DNA of 64,000 nucleotides from Castanea sativa. Taxonomy: Eukaryota; Streptophyta; Magnoliopsida; Fagales; Fagaceae. The notes beneath the pieces were generated by a model. The model saw nothing but the letters and a program-made list of their open reading frames with translations, was not told the origin of the DNA and did no database searches. This document shows positions 46,804 through 56,800 of the stretch, piece by piece. Each line of letters opens with the position of its first letter. Within the stretch, counting starts at the first letter, position 1. The stretch spans positions 81,828,548-81,892,547 of the forward strand of contig NC_134017.1 in the NCBI RefSeq assembly GCF_040712315.1, written 5' to 3'. A program made the position numbers and the translations under genes.

Positions 46804-47327
46804 TGGGAGACCTTAAAAAAGTGTTCTTTGGGTTGGAAATATGTTGGTGAGGGTTTTGGACCCAAACCACTGCTTTTATACCTAAGTAAGTCAGCTAGGG
46901 TTTTTTTGATTCATGGCCCACGTGTGCAAAGTCAACCCTGCGTACGCAAAGTTAAAGCTGCGTACGTAGGCTCATCTCCATGTACGCAAGGTGCTTGACA
47001 GAAGCCCATGTTCCCTTGTTTTGAGTAGAGTTTTTTCACTCCCAAGCATTCCTAGGGTTCTTGTGACCTAAAGAATCATTAAGACATATCCCAAGCAATA
47101 TTGCAAGCATCAAAGAAGCAAAGATTGTATGAAAACATAAAATTTATCATTGTACTTGTAAATTAAGTGCTAAGCTCCTATCAAAAGCATGAATGTAAAA
47201 GATGTTCTTAATACAATCTTATGTCTCAAACTTAATCCCAAAGTTTGCCAAGTGAAGTGAAAAATGTTAAAAGCAAAAGAAAAAAAAAACTATGTGTTGT
47301 GTGTGTATATGCTATTACTGCAAGTAA
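46804..47327. other. spacer with TGCGTACGCA-type motifs
   Basis: Between the two antisense cargo genes. It contains CTGCGTACGCAAAG and GCTGCGTACGTAGG at about 46940-46970. No gene seen. Confidence 0.5.
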
Positions 47328-49124
47328 TCAACAATGCCGCCTCTTCCTTGGTTGGTAGCTAGGGGTCGCCTCCGGGTCCTCCTCCTCACCACCACCGCCA
47401 TCATCATCATCATCATCATTACCGCCACTTGAGTGGGCTGCTCCTCCAGGACCATACAGATCCCTCGAGTAGTTGGTCACCTCCAACTTGAGATTCCCGG
47501 CCAACCACACCAACTCCTCATGCTCTTCAATAGTGGGTTGAAATTTGAAAGAAGAAGGAGTATTGACTGAAAGAAGAAAAGAAATGGTAAAGAAGAAAGA
47601 AAAAAGACGAAGAAAGGACTCATCGCTCAAGTGTTGGAAGGGAAAGGATAGCCCATGACATTGGGATTATGGGGCATGACACGCTCCCGAGCAAAGCCAT
47701 TCGGGCCATAGGCATAGACTTTCCAAGGGATGTATGGAGGATCAATGGGCTCATCGACAACTGGTCCCCCCTATTACAATTCCCCACATTAGTATTCATG
47801 ATAAGCAAAGAAACAAAAGAGAAGAAGAACAAGAGTTTAAGCATATACTTGAACAGTAAGAGAAGGCATGAAACGAGTGATGTTGAACTCATCATAATCC
47901 AACCCTTTAAGAAGCTGCTTGGTGTAAGAAGGACCACTCCCCCATGAGTTGTACTCTGTATCGGTCATGGAATGTGGGGCAAGCATGAACTCAGGAGGGT
48001 CCCTCAGAAAATGTGGGTCATCCATACCCACCAACTACCACGACACCCTCTCTGCCAAGTATAGCGCTCTCACGCTCGCTCCTTCAAAAGGTCGGGTGAT
48101 CTTTGTAGCAATGAGAGCGGCAGGCTTTAAGTCTCGAGAAGCAGGAAGGGGCTGGCTGGCTGGCCTATGAGGTCCAGTTAACCTATAAATACATGAGGAT
48201 AGAAGAAAGACATCCTAAGAAGAATGCATGAAGAAGAATGAGAAACTAGAACTACTAAACTTACCTCATCAAAAGTCAACCTAGCAAGGTGGGCCCTCAC
48301 TTGGTGGAAGTTGTTCAGAACTAGGTCAGTGCCTAGAGTTATAAGGCCATACCTAACCATCTATTGCTACAAAAAGAAGCATAAACCACAGTTTGGATGC
48401 AAGATAAAAGTTTGCAAGATGGCAGATGCAAGATAACAGATGCAAGATGAGAGTTTTCAAGGCAAGATAGTTTGCAAGACTACGAGCCATAAGTGAAGGT
48501 GAAAGAGTGAAAAGAGAGTTGACCTCAAGGAGCTTCCAAGGCCTCACAAGCTGCCGCAAAGTGCCCCGGCTAAGAGTGTCGAGGGTGGAGTAAAGGTAAG
48601 TAAGACATGCTTGCCCCCAATTAGCCCTCCATGCCTCCCCAAAATCCTAGAAGAGGGTTAGCCACCTCAAAGACACCATTTGCTCACCATTGGCAAAGAG
48701 GTAGGTCCCTATCAAATGGAGAAGGAAAGCCCTAGCCATGTAGACACATTCCTCCATGGGAGGGACATGTAATCCGACACCAGGTCAATATAGTGGATGG
48801 TCTTAGTGGAGTACTTCCTCCCTAACATGTTGATGCCCAGCTGCACACTCGACATGCCATCCAAACTAATGATGGCCCCCCCGAAGCCAAGATCGGTCAT
48901 GCAGTAGAAGTCATAGGGAGTCACAATCATCTCCCGCTTGGCGATGTGAAAGGTGTGGGTAGTGTCCCACCACCTCTCGATGAGGCACTGCACTAGGGTA
49001 GCACTTGTAGATTTCTCTAGAAAGAGACCAATGATAGGCTCAAAGCCTGCCTCCCAGACATAGCCTCTAGTTTTAGGGGCAAGCAAGTTGAACCATTCCA
49101 CCACCTTATTTGTGCTTCCCCTGC
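47328..49124 (-). pseudogene. plant mobile domain (PMD, MAIN-like) protein gene, broken, antisense cargo
   Basis: The minus strand gives a PMD (aminotransferase-like mobile domain) pattern in pieces. The piece from 49124 to about 48790 contains VVEWFNLLAPKTRG, LIERWWDTTHTFHI, REMIVTPYDFY and GGAIISLDG. After a one-base frameshift near 48790 comes MEECVYMARAFLLHLIGTYL, then a TAG and WGQACLTYLYSTLDTLSRGT to a donor at 48524. A small exon lies at 48360-48265 (GLITLGTDLVLNNFHQV), then 48170-47837 and 47760-47330, with an acidic Asp/Gly-rich end (GGNDDDDDDGGGG). PMD proteins include Arabidopsis MAIN and MAIL1, nuclear factors for silencing and genome stability, but most PMD copies are in transposons. 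Introns seem kept while the reading frame is lost. Confidence 0.65.
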
Positions 49125-49715
49125 TAGCATAAGGGGTTGATGATTGCAAAAAAGGAAAATGTTGTTAAATTCATGATTTGAGTGAAATTCAAGAAATATG
49201 GTGTTTTGGTGCTAGAATGAAGATAAATAGGATGATATAATGATAATTGGATGCAAAAATGACAATAGTGTGTGTTAGAATTGCATATGGAAGTGAAACG
49301 GTTGAAAGGGAGTAAAAATAGGAAGAGCAGGGCTTCTGCCAAGCATCTTACGTACATGGGTCAAAGCCTATGCACGCAGACAAGATCCCACGTATGCAGG
49401 TCCATTCTCACGTATGCAGAACCTCAAGAACCCATCTGCATATGTAAGAATAGAGCTACGTACGCATGAATACAAGCTGCGTACACAGGCTCGAGCCCAC
49501 TCACGCAAGAACACAAACATAAGCAGTTCTTCGACATTTTCAAGAAAGCATCATCCAAAATCAGTCCTAAACATGTTCCTACCCCTCCTAAAAAATCAAG
49601 TTTTCATTTAAACCCATCCCACAGCAAAACCCAAGCATTTACATAGCAAAAAACACATTCAAACCAAAGATCAGAGAGGAACTTGAAAATGAGAAAAAAA
49701 AAATGAAAAACTTAC
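49125..49715 (-). other. candidate intron of the antisense PMD gene, rich in CGTACGC words
   Basis: Contains several ACGTACGCA/ACGTATGCAG-type words at 49350-49490. No exon seen. The plus-strand frames here are chance. Confidence 0.4.
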
Positions 49716-49856
49716 AAATTTGCCCATGGGAATGTGATTCTTTGGCCGGTATGTCAATGGTGGAGATCCTACCAACCTCATGGCTCCATTCCAATGGGTA
49801 AGATGGAAGGCATTAGCAGATAGGACGTAAGAGAATTTCTTGGCCTTGGGAGCCAT
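49716..49856 (-). CDS. candidate first exon of the antisense PMD gene
   Basis: The minus-strand ATG at 49856 opens MAPKAKKFSYVLSANAF and runs 47 codons to a good donor (AAATTT then GTAAG). The upstream side is a CT-rich leader of the kind found before plant genes. The next acceptor, at 49125-49126 before the PMD exon, does not keep phase with this donor as I read it, so either another acceptor is used or the gene is damaged here. Confidence 0.4.
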
Positions 49857-50219
49857 TGAAGGAGATGATGAGGGAAAGGGAGAAAATAAGGAAATGGGGA
49901 ACTTGGAGAGAATGGGAGAATTAGAAACTTCGAGGAAAAGAAAGAGGAGAGGGAGGTTTTTGTAGAGAGAAAAGAGAGAGGATTTGTGAAGAATATGAGA
50001 TGTGAGGTAGATGAAGAGGATGAAGAAGAAAAGAAACGGTTGGTAACCATTGGAAAAAATGAAAAGGCAAGAACACACCTGATGGCTAAATTACGTGTTG
50101 TTTAGGCCTCACCACTAAATTACAGGTAGTTTAGTCATGAATAGTAAAAAGAAAAAAAAATTCTTTCTTTCAAAAAAGGGAAAGGTGTCTCAAGACTTCC
50201 ACAATTAGACAAATTATCA

Positions 50220-50965
50220 AAATCAAAAAAGATTTTCCCCAATGAATTAAGCACATTTTCCCCAGTGGATCAAGCACATCAAGAACCACCCCTAGTAGTC
50301 CAAGCACCTTAAGAACCTTCCCGCAGCGAGTCAAGCATGTCAAATATCATCCTTAATAAGGAAGCATACGACTCTTCCCCAATATTTCAAGCATCTCAAC
50401 CAAAGTATCCTCAGTGAAGGAAGCAGAAGATTCTTCCTCAAGTGATCAAACCTATCAAACATCATCCTTAATAAGGAAGTAGAAGACTCTTCCATAATAT
50501 TTCAAGCATCTCAAGCAATATCCCCAGTGAAGGAAGCAAAAGATTCTTCCTAAATGTATAAAGTATCATCCTTATAAAGGAAGTAGAAGACTTTTCCTCA
50601 ATAGTTCAGGCATATCAAGCATCGTACCTATGGAGGAGGCAGAAGATTCCTCCCCAATGGACCCAAGTACACCAAGGAAAATCCCCAGTGAAGGAAGCAG
50701 AAGATTCTTCCTTAAGTGGATCAAACCTACTGAACATTATCCTTAGTAAGGAAGTAGAAGACTTTTCCTCAATATGTCAAGCATCTAAAGCAAATCCCCA
50801 GTAAGGAATCAGAAGATTCTTCCCCAAATGTATCATCCCCATAGTGGAAGCAGGAGATTCTTCCCTAGTAAGTCCCATACAAAAATCCCCAATAAGGAAG
50901 TAGAAGATTCTTCCTCAAAATTGTCCATGAACTACGAAGGAAGTGGAAGATTCTTCTCTAGTGGA
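50220..50965. repeat. tandem array next to the right LTR
   Basis: Diverged units of about 55-65 bp are built from AAGGAAG(C/T)AGAAGA(T/C)TCTTCC and a CAAGCATCTCAAGCA-type spacer. GGAAGNAGAAGANTCTTCC is itself nearly palindromic (GAAGA..TCTTC), so each unit can form a small hairpin. It lies between the antisense PMD gene and the right LTR. Confidence 0.8.
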
Positions 50966-51011
50966 CCCCTACTCCTTAGCGAGTTTCTTATCTTCAAGCA
51001 AGTCATGAGAA

Positions 51012-51360
51012 TGCCATGTTGATTGCTTTAGATGCATGCTAGAGTGTGTGTGAGTTAGAATAACTTGTTAAATATGCCTTTAATGAGATTGAGACTTGGA
51101 ACACAATGAGTGGAAGTCGACCCATAGGTCGGGTGGGGTTGGGTGCTTAACACCTTCCCATCCCCATACCTAAACTCTGGACATGTGCTCTAGTAAAGAT
51201 CAATCCTTCCATGAAAGGGCGCTATATTTATGGTTCTTAAACCTAAACTAAGTGGCGATTTAATTTACACACTCCGCCATGGTCCATCCTAGGCCAAGGT
51301 GTACTGCCCAAATGAATGTGGAGAGGATGACCTCCCATGTCGTGGGCACTTGTGCCTACA
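51012..51360 (+). repeat. right LTR (or LTR tail) of the non-autonomous element
   Basis: Begins TGCCATGTTGATTGC and ends GTGCCTACA, collinear with 44697-45104 but without the long GT run. Confidence 0.75.
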
Positions 51361-51484
51361 GGGGCAAAATTGGATTTGCCTTCGGTTCTTGGTTCAACTC
51401 GATTTTGGCCCCTTTTGGGGTTTTTTCGGACTAAACTAGTGGCCAATTCTTGGTTCAACTGGTTAGGCTAGCCGATCTATTTTG

Positions 51485-51998
51485 ATTTTTTAAACCATGA
51501 CAGCAATTAGTAAGGAGAGAGCATGCATTGCAACAACTGAGAGAGATATCATAAGAGAGAACTCATCTTTGTGTGGATAGAGATAATAAAATATCAAGAT
51601 CTATTAATTGCAGAAGCCAAAGTAGCTTATTTAGCAGCAGATTTAGGAATTAAGTATGTCTATGTGAAGGAGATGCACTAAATGTGATCCAACAGGTACA
51701 AAGCTCCATGTCTCCCCCACATTGGTCGATCAAAGACACAATTTCTTGAACCGGAACTATTTTGTATTCAATCATTGATTAGTTTGTTGAACAAATATTT
51801 AGGGAAGCTACTTTTGTTGTCATAAGCTACTTTTGAGTAATTGTATGGGAACGATTTTCATCTTGTCCATCCTAATTTTTTCTCAGGGAATTAGGAGAAA
51901 GATGGTCTTAGTTCCACTCCTTGTAATTTATATCCTTTCTTTTTTGTGTTTCATTTCTTTAATGATAAGTATTATCAGCAAAAAAAAAAAAAAAAAAT
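51485..51998 (+). mobile_element. LINE 3' end with poly-A, broken RNase H
   Basis: One frame reads AKVAYLAADLGIKYV and, after a shift, EGDALNVIQQVQSS, the LINE RNase H core. A degenerate 3' UTR and a poly-A run follow at 51981-51998. Only the tail of the element is present. Confidence 0.6.
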
Positions 51999-52008
51999 AG
52001 AATTGAGT

Positions 52009-52664
52009 TGTAAATAATAATCTATATATATTGTAATTCTAAATTAGAATTCTAATCCATATTGTGTCACGTGTCAATGTAAATATGAAATTGGAGTCTA
52101 ATTTTCCTCCATCTGTTGTAATTTCGATGTGCTTCTTTTTTTTTTCCCACACCCATGTATTTTCAGGTTCATTTCCCTTTTCCACACTCACGTATTTTCA
52201 GGTTCACCTCCCTTTTCCACACCGATTCAGGCGCCTTAATATACAGCTCCCCTCTTCTTCAATCAATGCTATGGAATTTTAAAAGAATCTCTCGGTATCA
52301 ATGATGCATGTATTTGGGTATTTTTATATCTTATATAAGAAGAGGTTCTCTAGATATTCTGATTGTACTTGTCTTTACAATTTTCATGGTCTTGGTTTAT
52401 GCTCTGCAAAATTAATTCCAATCATTCCTAAGGTTTGATTATTGCTTTCTTTCATCTGCCTATACTGTCGTTCATTTTTGTGTAAATTTTTTTATTGTTT
52501 AATTATAAAATTTTGTGGTTTTCCTATGATTGATGTTGCATATTTATTTTCTTTCATCTGCCTATACTTTCTTTCCTTTTTGTAAATAATTTTTATTGTT
52601 TAATTATAAAATTGTTTTGTTTTCTTATCATTGATGTTACATGTTTCTTTTATTTTTTATAACA
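52009..52664 (+). mobile_element. probable Copia LTR with adjoining primer site
   Basis: Bounded by TGTAAATAAT at 52009 and TTTATAACA ending 52664. It is followed by CGTTATCAGCGCAAGTCTCTACC, close to the ACACGTTATCAGCACGA junction known behind some plant Copia LTRs. Inside, a segment (TCTTTCATCTGCCTATACT to TTTAATTATAAAATT) occurs twice, at about 52448 and 52552. No second LTR or pol was found. Confidence 0.5.
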
Positions 52665-53003
52665 CGTTATCAGCGCAAGTCTCTACCCAATTTCGAAAGA
52701 AAGTTGTAATCTCATTATTCTTCAAACATGAAAAATTATTTGTGTAGTTTTCTCAACTCATTGTAAGTTCTCTTTTAAGGAATTAGTACTTATCCTATTT
52801 GTTTATCTTTACATTTTATGCTCATAATTTTAGTGATTTTTAATTTATTAATTTTTTTATGAGATTCACGTTATTCTATTGTTATATATTGTTATGAGAT
52901 GCATGTTATGAGATTCATATTTAATTGATTAAAATATTTTGCTAAAAATGGTTTGTGATAAAGCAACTAAATCATAGCTATATGTACCGTGTATGAATCA
53001 ACC

Positions 53004-53053
<50 letters not shown>

Positions 53054-53400
53054 ATGTAGCATTCTTTCATTAGAATTTTGTATGATAAAAATATTTGTTA
53101 AAAAATTACATAATGCTACGTTTTATTATACATGAATAAACTAAGTCTTTTAAACATGACTAAACTCATGATTAATAAATAAATAAATAAAACCAATAGA
53201 ATCACTTAAATAATAAAATGAAATATATTTATTTCCATTGTTTTGTTAAATTATATCTATTCTCGTGCGGTAGCATGGGTTATATATTAGTTATGACTAA
53301 TGTGGCACTTGGATTTTACATAGAGTCAAAATTCAATTGTTACGATTTGACACTTGACTCTAGTTCCCTCCAAAATTTGATCGTTCTCCAATTTTTTTTT
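52665..53400. other. AT-rich DNA, possibly Copia interior remnant
   Basis: No coding domain recognised. Includes the AT microsatellite at 53008-53051. Confidence 0.5.
53008..53051. repeat. (AT)n microsatellite
   Basis: An uninterrupted TA run of about 43 bp. Confidence 0.95.
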
Positions 53401-53409
53401 AATTTTTAA

Positions 53410-54470
53410 TTTTTTGATTCCAGCTCATAGACTTTAAAGCACACCTTATGCTTAGATGACAAATTTGTAGGAATGGTGTTTTCTCTCATCTGCCATTTAT
53501 GAACAAAGTCTTTAACCTTCACTCTTCTCAGATGAACTCCTTTGCACATTTTTATTACGAGACAGTCTAGGTACTTCTTTGTCACAATAAGATCTTTTTT
53601 AATAATCATCATGATAGTTTTCAAATAACTTTTAGATTTGCTTTTTCTGAGACACTTAATCAAATAGAAATTAGAAAATCAAGATGAATTTGAAACAAAA
53701 GATCTTTTCTTGCTGATTGCAGCCATGACAGCATGAGTCAATGGATCACACAATAAAGATTAAAACCTAATCAGGGTATACCTGCTCTAATACCACTTGA
53801 TAGGTCAAGAATGTATTGACCTCTTATGGTAAATTAACCAATTAATTACCCAAGTTAACTAATTAAATCAATTAACATGCAATACGTGTGGTAGTACAAA
53901 CAAATCACCAAATAACTAAATACAGTGGAAAATAAATTTGACACAGGTGATTTGTTTACAAATAGGGAAAACCACCAAGGCAAAACCCCACCGAGTGAAT
54001 TTAAGGTCACCATTCTTGAGAGTTCACTATTATCAAAACAAGTAGTTACAAGTAAATGGATCCTAGTACCTTATACCAACCTACTGTTGAACCCTTACCC
54101 CCAATACACAATTAGACTTGTAATGTAGTGACAATATCTCATTTCAATGCACGACTCTAAGTACGTGACTAACCAATCGATTTTTGTAATTCTCGATAGA
54201 TACAGCTGTTGAGATTATCTATCGAGCTTCACCTTTTAAATCTCGATAGATACATCTGTCAAGCTATCTGTCGAGCCATTTGTCGAGCTTTAAAGAACAT
54301 CACTTCTTCACTTGATTCTTGGCTTCAATACTTGGACTTGAACTCTTGTTCCTTGAAGTATTAAACACATCCTTGATCTACCCAATTACAAGCAAAGTGC
54401 ATTTTGTCAAAGGATTAACCAATTCTAAATGACATATGTTCTTAACATGTTCCACATATGTGCTAATAGT
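53410..54470 (-). mobile_element. minus-strand Copia fragment: LTR plus start of interior
   Basis: On the minus strand an LTR ending CTATCA (53798 side) is followed by TGGTATTAGAGC at 53795-53784, the initiator-Met tRNA primer site of Copia elements with one change (TGGTATCAGAGC). The LTR extends to somewhere near 54450. It contains repeated TCTCGATAGATAC(A)GCTGT / TATC(T)GTCGAGC words at 54190-54290. The interior to 53410 has one minus frame (53663-53406) of unrecognised basic protein. The rest of the element is absent. Confidence 0.6.
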
Positions 54471-54502
54471 AATTATCATCCAAATTTACGAGTTCAATTT
54501 TT

Positions 54503-55950
54503 TGTTGGATGAATTGGTTTTGTATCTTATACAAAACACATAGCGGAAGCAACAAACAAGGATCTATTTCATTCATGATTGACAACATGCACTATGTAAA
54601 TTTCAGAATTTAAGAACAAGATAGCGTACCTTGGTGTGTAGAAATTCAAAAAAAAGATTAGAAGTACTTGAGAACACTTTTAATTTTCACTTCAATTCCA
54701 CTTTATGCCCAAGATGTGTGGTCTCTCAATCAGTTTTTCAAGAGAGAATGATAAAGTGTCTCACTCTCACATATACACCATTTCACAATGATGTCTCTCT
54801 CTAATTCTTTTTCTTAAAAAATTCTGTATATTTTTCTCTTTATAACTAACTGATTATCTAATTGGACTAGCCTATTAGGCCTTTCTAATTGGGCTATAGT
54901 GTGTGGCTTGGAGTGAGACTAAAAAGGACCAATAAGGCACTAGTTCTAATGGGCCTTGGACTTTTCCGTCAACTTTTGATAAGTCCAAAATTACCATTAA
55001 TTATATTTAATACCACTATATAAATATAATTGCACTCTAGGCCTTATTAATAAATTATATCCCAAGACTTTATTTTACATGCAACCCCTTCATAAAATAT
55101 TGGTAGTAATACAAAGTCATAAATATAGACTGTCACTTTAAAAATTACTACATCTTAATCTTTGAGTACCCTATTTAATCCTTTAAGTTATTCATCATAT
55201 ATTTATGAAATCAAATTTCATAAAAATATACTTTAGTAACTCTTTACTAAAGTGGTTAGACCTAACACTCTGAATAACCAAACTCATTAAACTTATCTCA
55301 AGGAAATATTTTATATCTCCGTTAAGAGATTATGTATTCCATCTTGAGAATATATGTTCCATTAACACTAAATGTGGCTGCCCAACATACTGAGGTTTTG
55401 ACCATTATTTTAGATTTCACTCCTGATATATCAAAACAACCTACACCTCATGATCAGGTCCATTATTCTCTCAGGATTAAGAGTTCATGCAAATAGAAGT
55501 CGTGAGATTTATTATTCATTTGACAGTCGTTAGGAGAATAATAAATCTCACAGCGGTCTAGTTCAATATGTCTTAACTCTTAAAACATATTAACACATCA
55601 ACTAGAAATCTCCACTTCTATGATCAAGACAAATCATCTTAATTGATATGTTATAGTCTTCGCAAATGAAATGCCCAATTTCATCACCAACTACGAACTA
55701 TAAATTCTGAGTTTACAAAGAACTTGTGACTTATATCTTCACTGACTTAATCACATAAATCACAAACTATGCATCTCATGGACTATATGATAATATCCCA
55801 ATATTCATGTTACCATTATTTTAAATAATAATAAAAACAACTTTATTAATCACAATATTAAGTCATTCACAATATTAAGTCATACACAATGTCATACATA
55901 ATGTCATACATAATATCATATAATAGGATTTAAGAGCACTAATCCTAGCA
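54503..55950 (-). repeat. 3' LTR of the Copia element
   Basis: TGTTGGATGAATTGG to CACTAATCCTAGCA in plus-strand reading. It is collinear with 62423-63854 apart from scattered substitutions and small indels. Confidence 0.92.
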
Positions 55951-55971
55951 ATCTCCCACTTGTCCTAAAGA
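55951..55971 (-). other. polypurine tract of the Copia element
   Basis: On the minus strand GGACAAGTGGGAGAT directly precedes the 3' LTR, the expected plus-strand primer. Confidence 0.75.
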
Positions 55972-56063
55972 CTATTGTGCACTAATCTAATTCCTATTAC
56001 TTCCAAATGTGACTCGAAAGTATTTTGAGGCAAGGTTTTGGTAAAGGGATCTGCTAGATTATT

Positions 56064-56800
56064 TTAACTTTTAATCTTTGCTACCACTACATCTCCACGA
56101 GCAACAATGTCTCGGATGATGTGGTACTTTCTCTTAATGTGCTTTTCTTTCTTGTGATTTCTTGGATCTTTGGATTGAGCAATCACTCCATTATTGTCAC
56201 AAAACAATGTGATAGGAACTTGCTCCATTCTCACAACACCAAGATTAGAAAGGAATTTCTTGAGCCAAATAGCTTTCTTTGCTGCTTCACAAGCAGCAAC
56301 ATATTCTGCTTTCATGGTGGAGTTTGCAATAGAAGATTGCTTAACACTCCTCCAACTTATGGCTCTACCTCCCATGGTGAATACACAACCTGACATGGAT
56401 TTTCTGAAATCTAAATTCGATTGAAAATCTGAATTTGTATAACCAATGGGAATCAAATTCTTACACCGATAAACAAGCATATAATCTCTCGTTCTCCTAA
56501 GATACTTGAGAATATGCTTTACAGCTTGCCAATGTTTTGGTTCTAGATTTGATTGATATCAGTTGACCATGTCAACTGAATAACAGATATCTAGTCTAGT
56601 ACAAAGCATGGCATACATGAGATTTCCCACTGCAGAAGTATAAGAAACTTGTCTCATCATATTTTCTTCCTCTTGAATCTTAGGCCTTTGGTTATCAGAC
56701 AGAGGAACTCTATGTCTAAAAGGAAGCAATCCTTTTTTGGAGTTTTGCATGCTAAACCGTTCTAGAATCTTATCTATATATCCAGCTTGTGATAAGCCTA
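56064..56800 (-). pseudogene. Copia RT C terminus and RNase H, broken
   Basis: On the minus strand: GLSQAGYIDKILERFSM and SYTSAVGNLMYAMLCTRLDI (RT thumb/connection), a stop, then HWQAVKHILKYLRRT. RNase H follows with Asp/Glu positions in GYTNSDFQSNLD, MKAEYVAACEAAKKAIWL, ITLFCDNNGVI and KHIKRKYHIIRD. It continues the RT of 58816-58138 after the solo LTR insertion and ends at 56064. Confidence 0.85.

Larger units (their letters stand above)
44697..51360 (+). mobile_element. non-autonomous LTR retrotransposon with minus-strand cargo genes
   Basis: Direct repeats at 44697-45104 and 51012-51360 share TG(CCATGTT)...GTGCC(C/T)ACA ends and are collinear. A primer-site-like TGGCGACTTCGTTGGGGA follows the left repeat by one base. 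The 6-kb interior has no gag, protease, RT or integrase that I can see. Instead it carries two minus-strand cellular-type genes and a tandem array. The left repeat could be the downstream part of the longer LTR beginning at 41254, split by the nested insertion; in that case the right copy is truncated. No convincing target duplication or polypurine tract was found. Confidence 0.6.

Noticed and set aside
49671..50078. 135-residue minus-strand frame as one protein
   Set aside because: The N-terminal part is a Phe/Ser-rich reading of a CT-rich leader. Only the part from the ATG at 49856 was kept, as a candidate first exon of the PMD gene.
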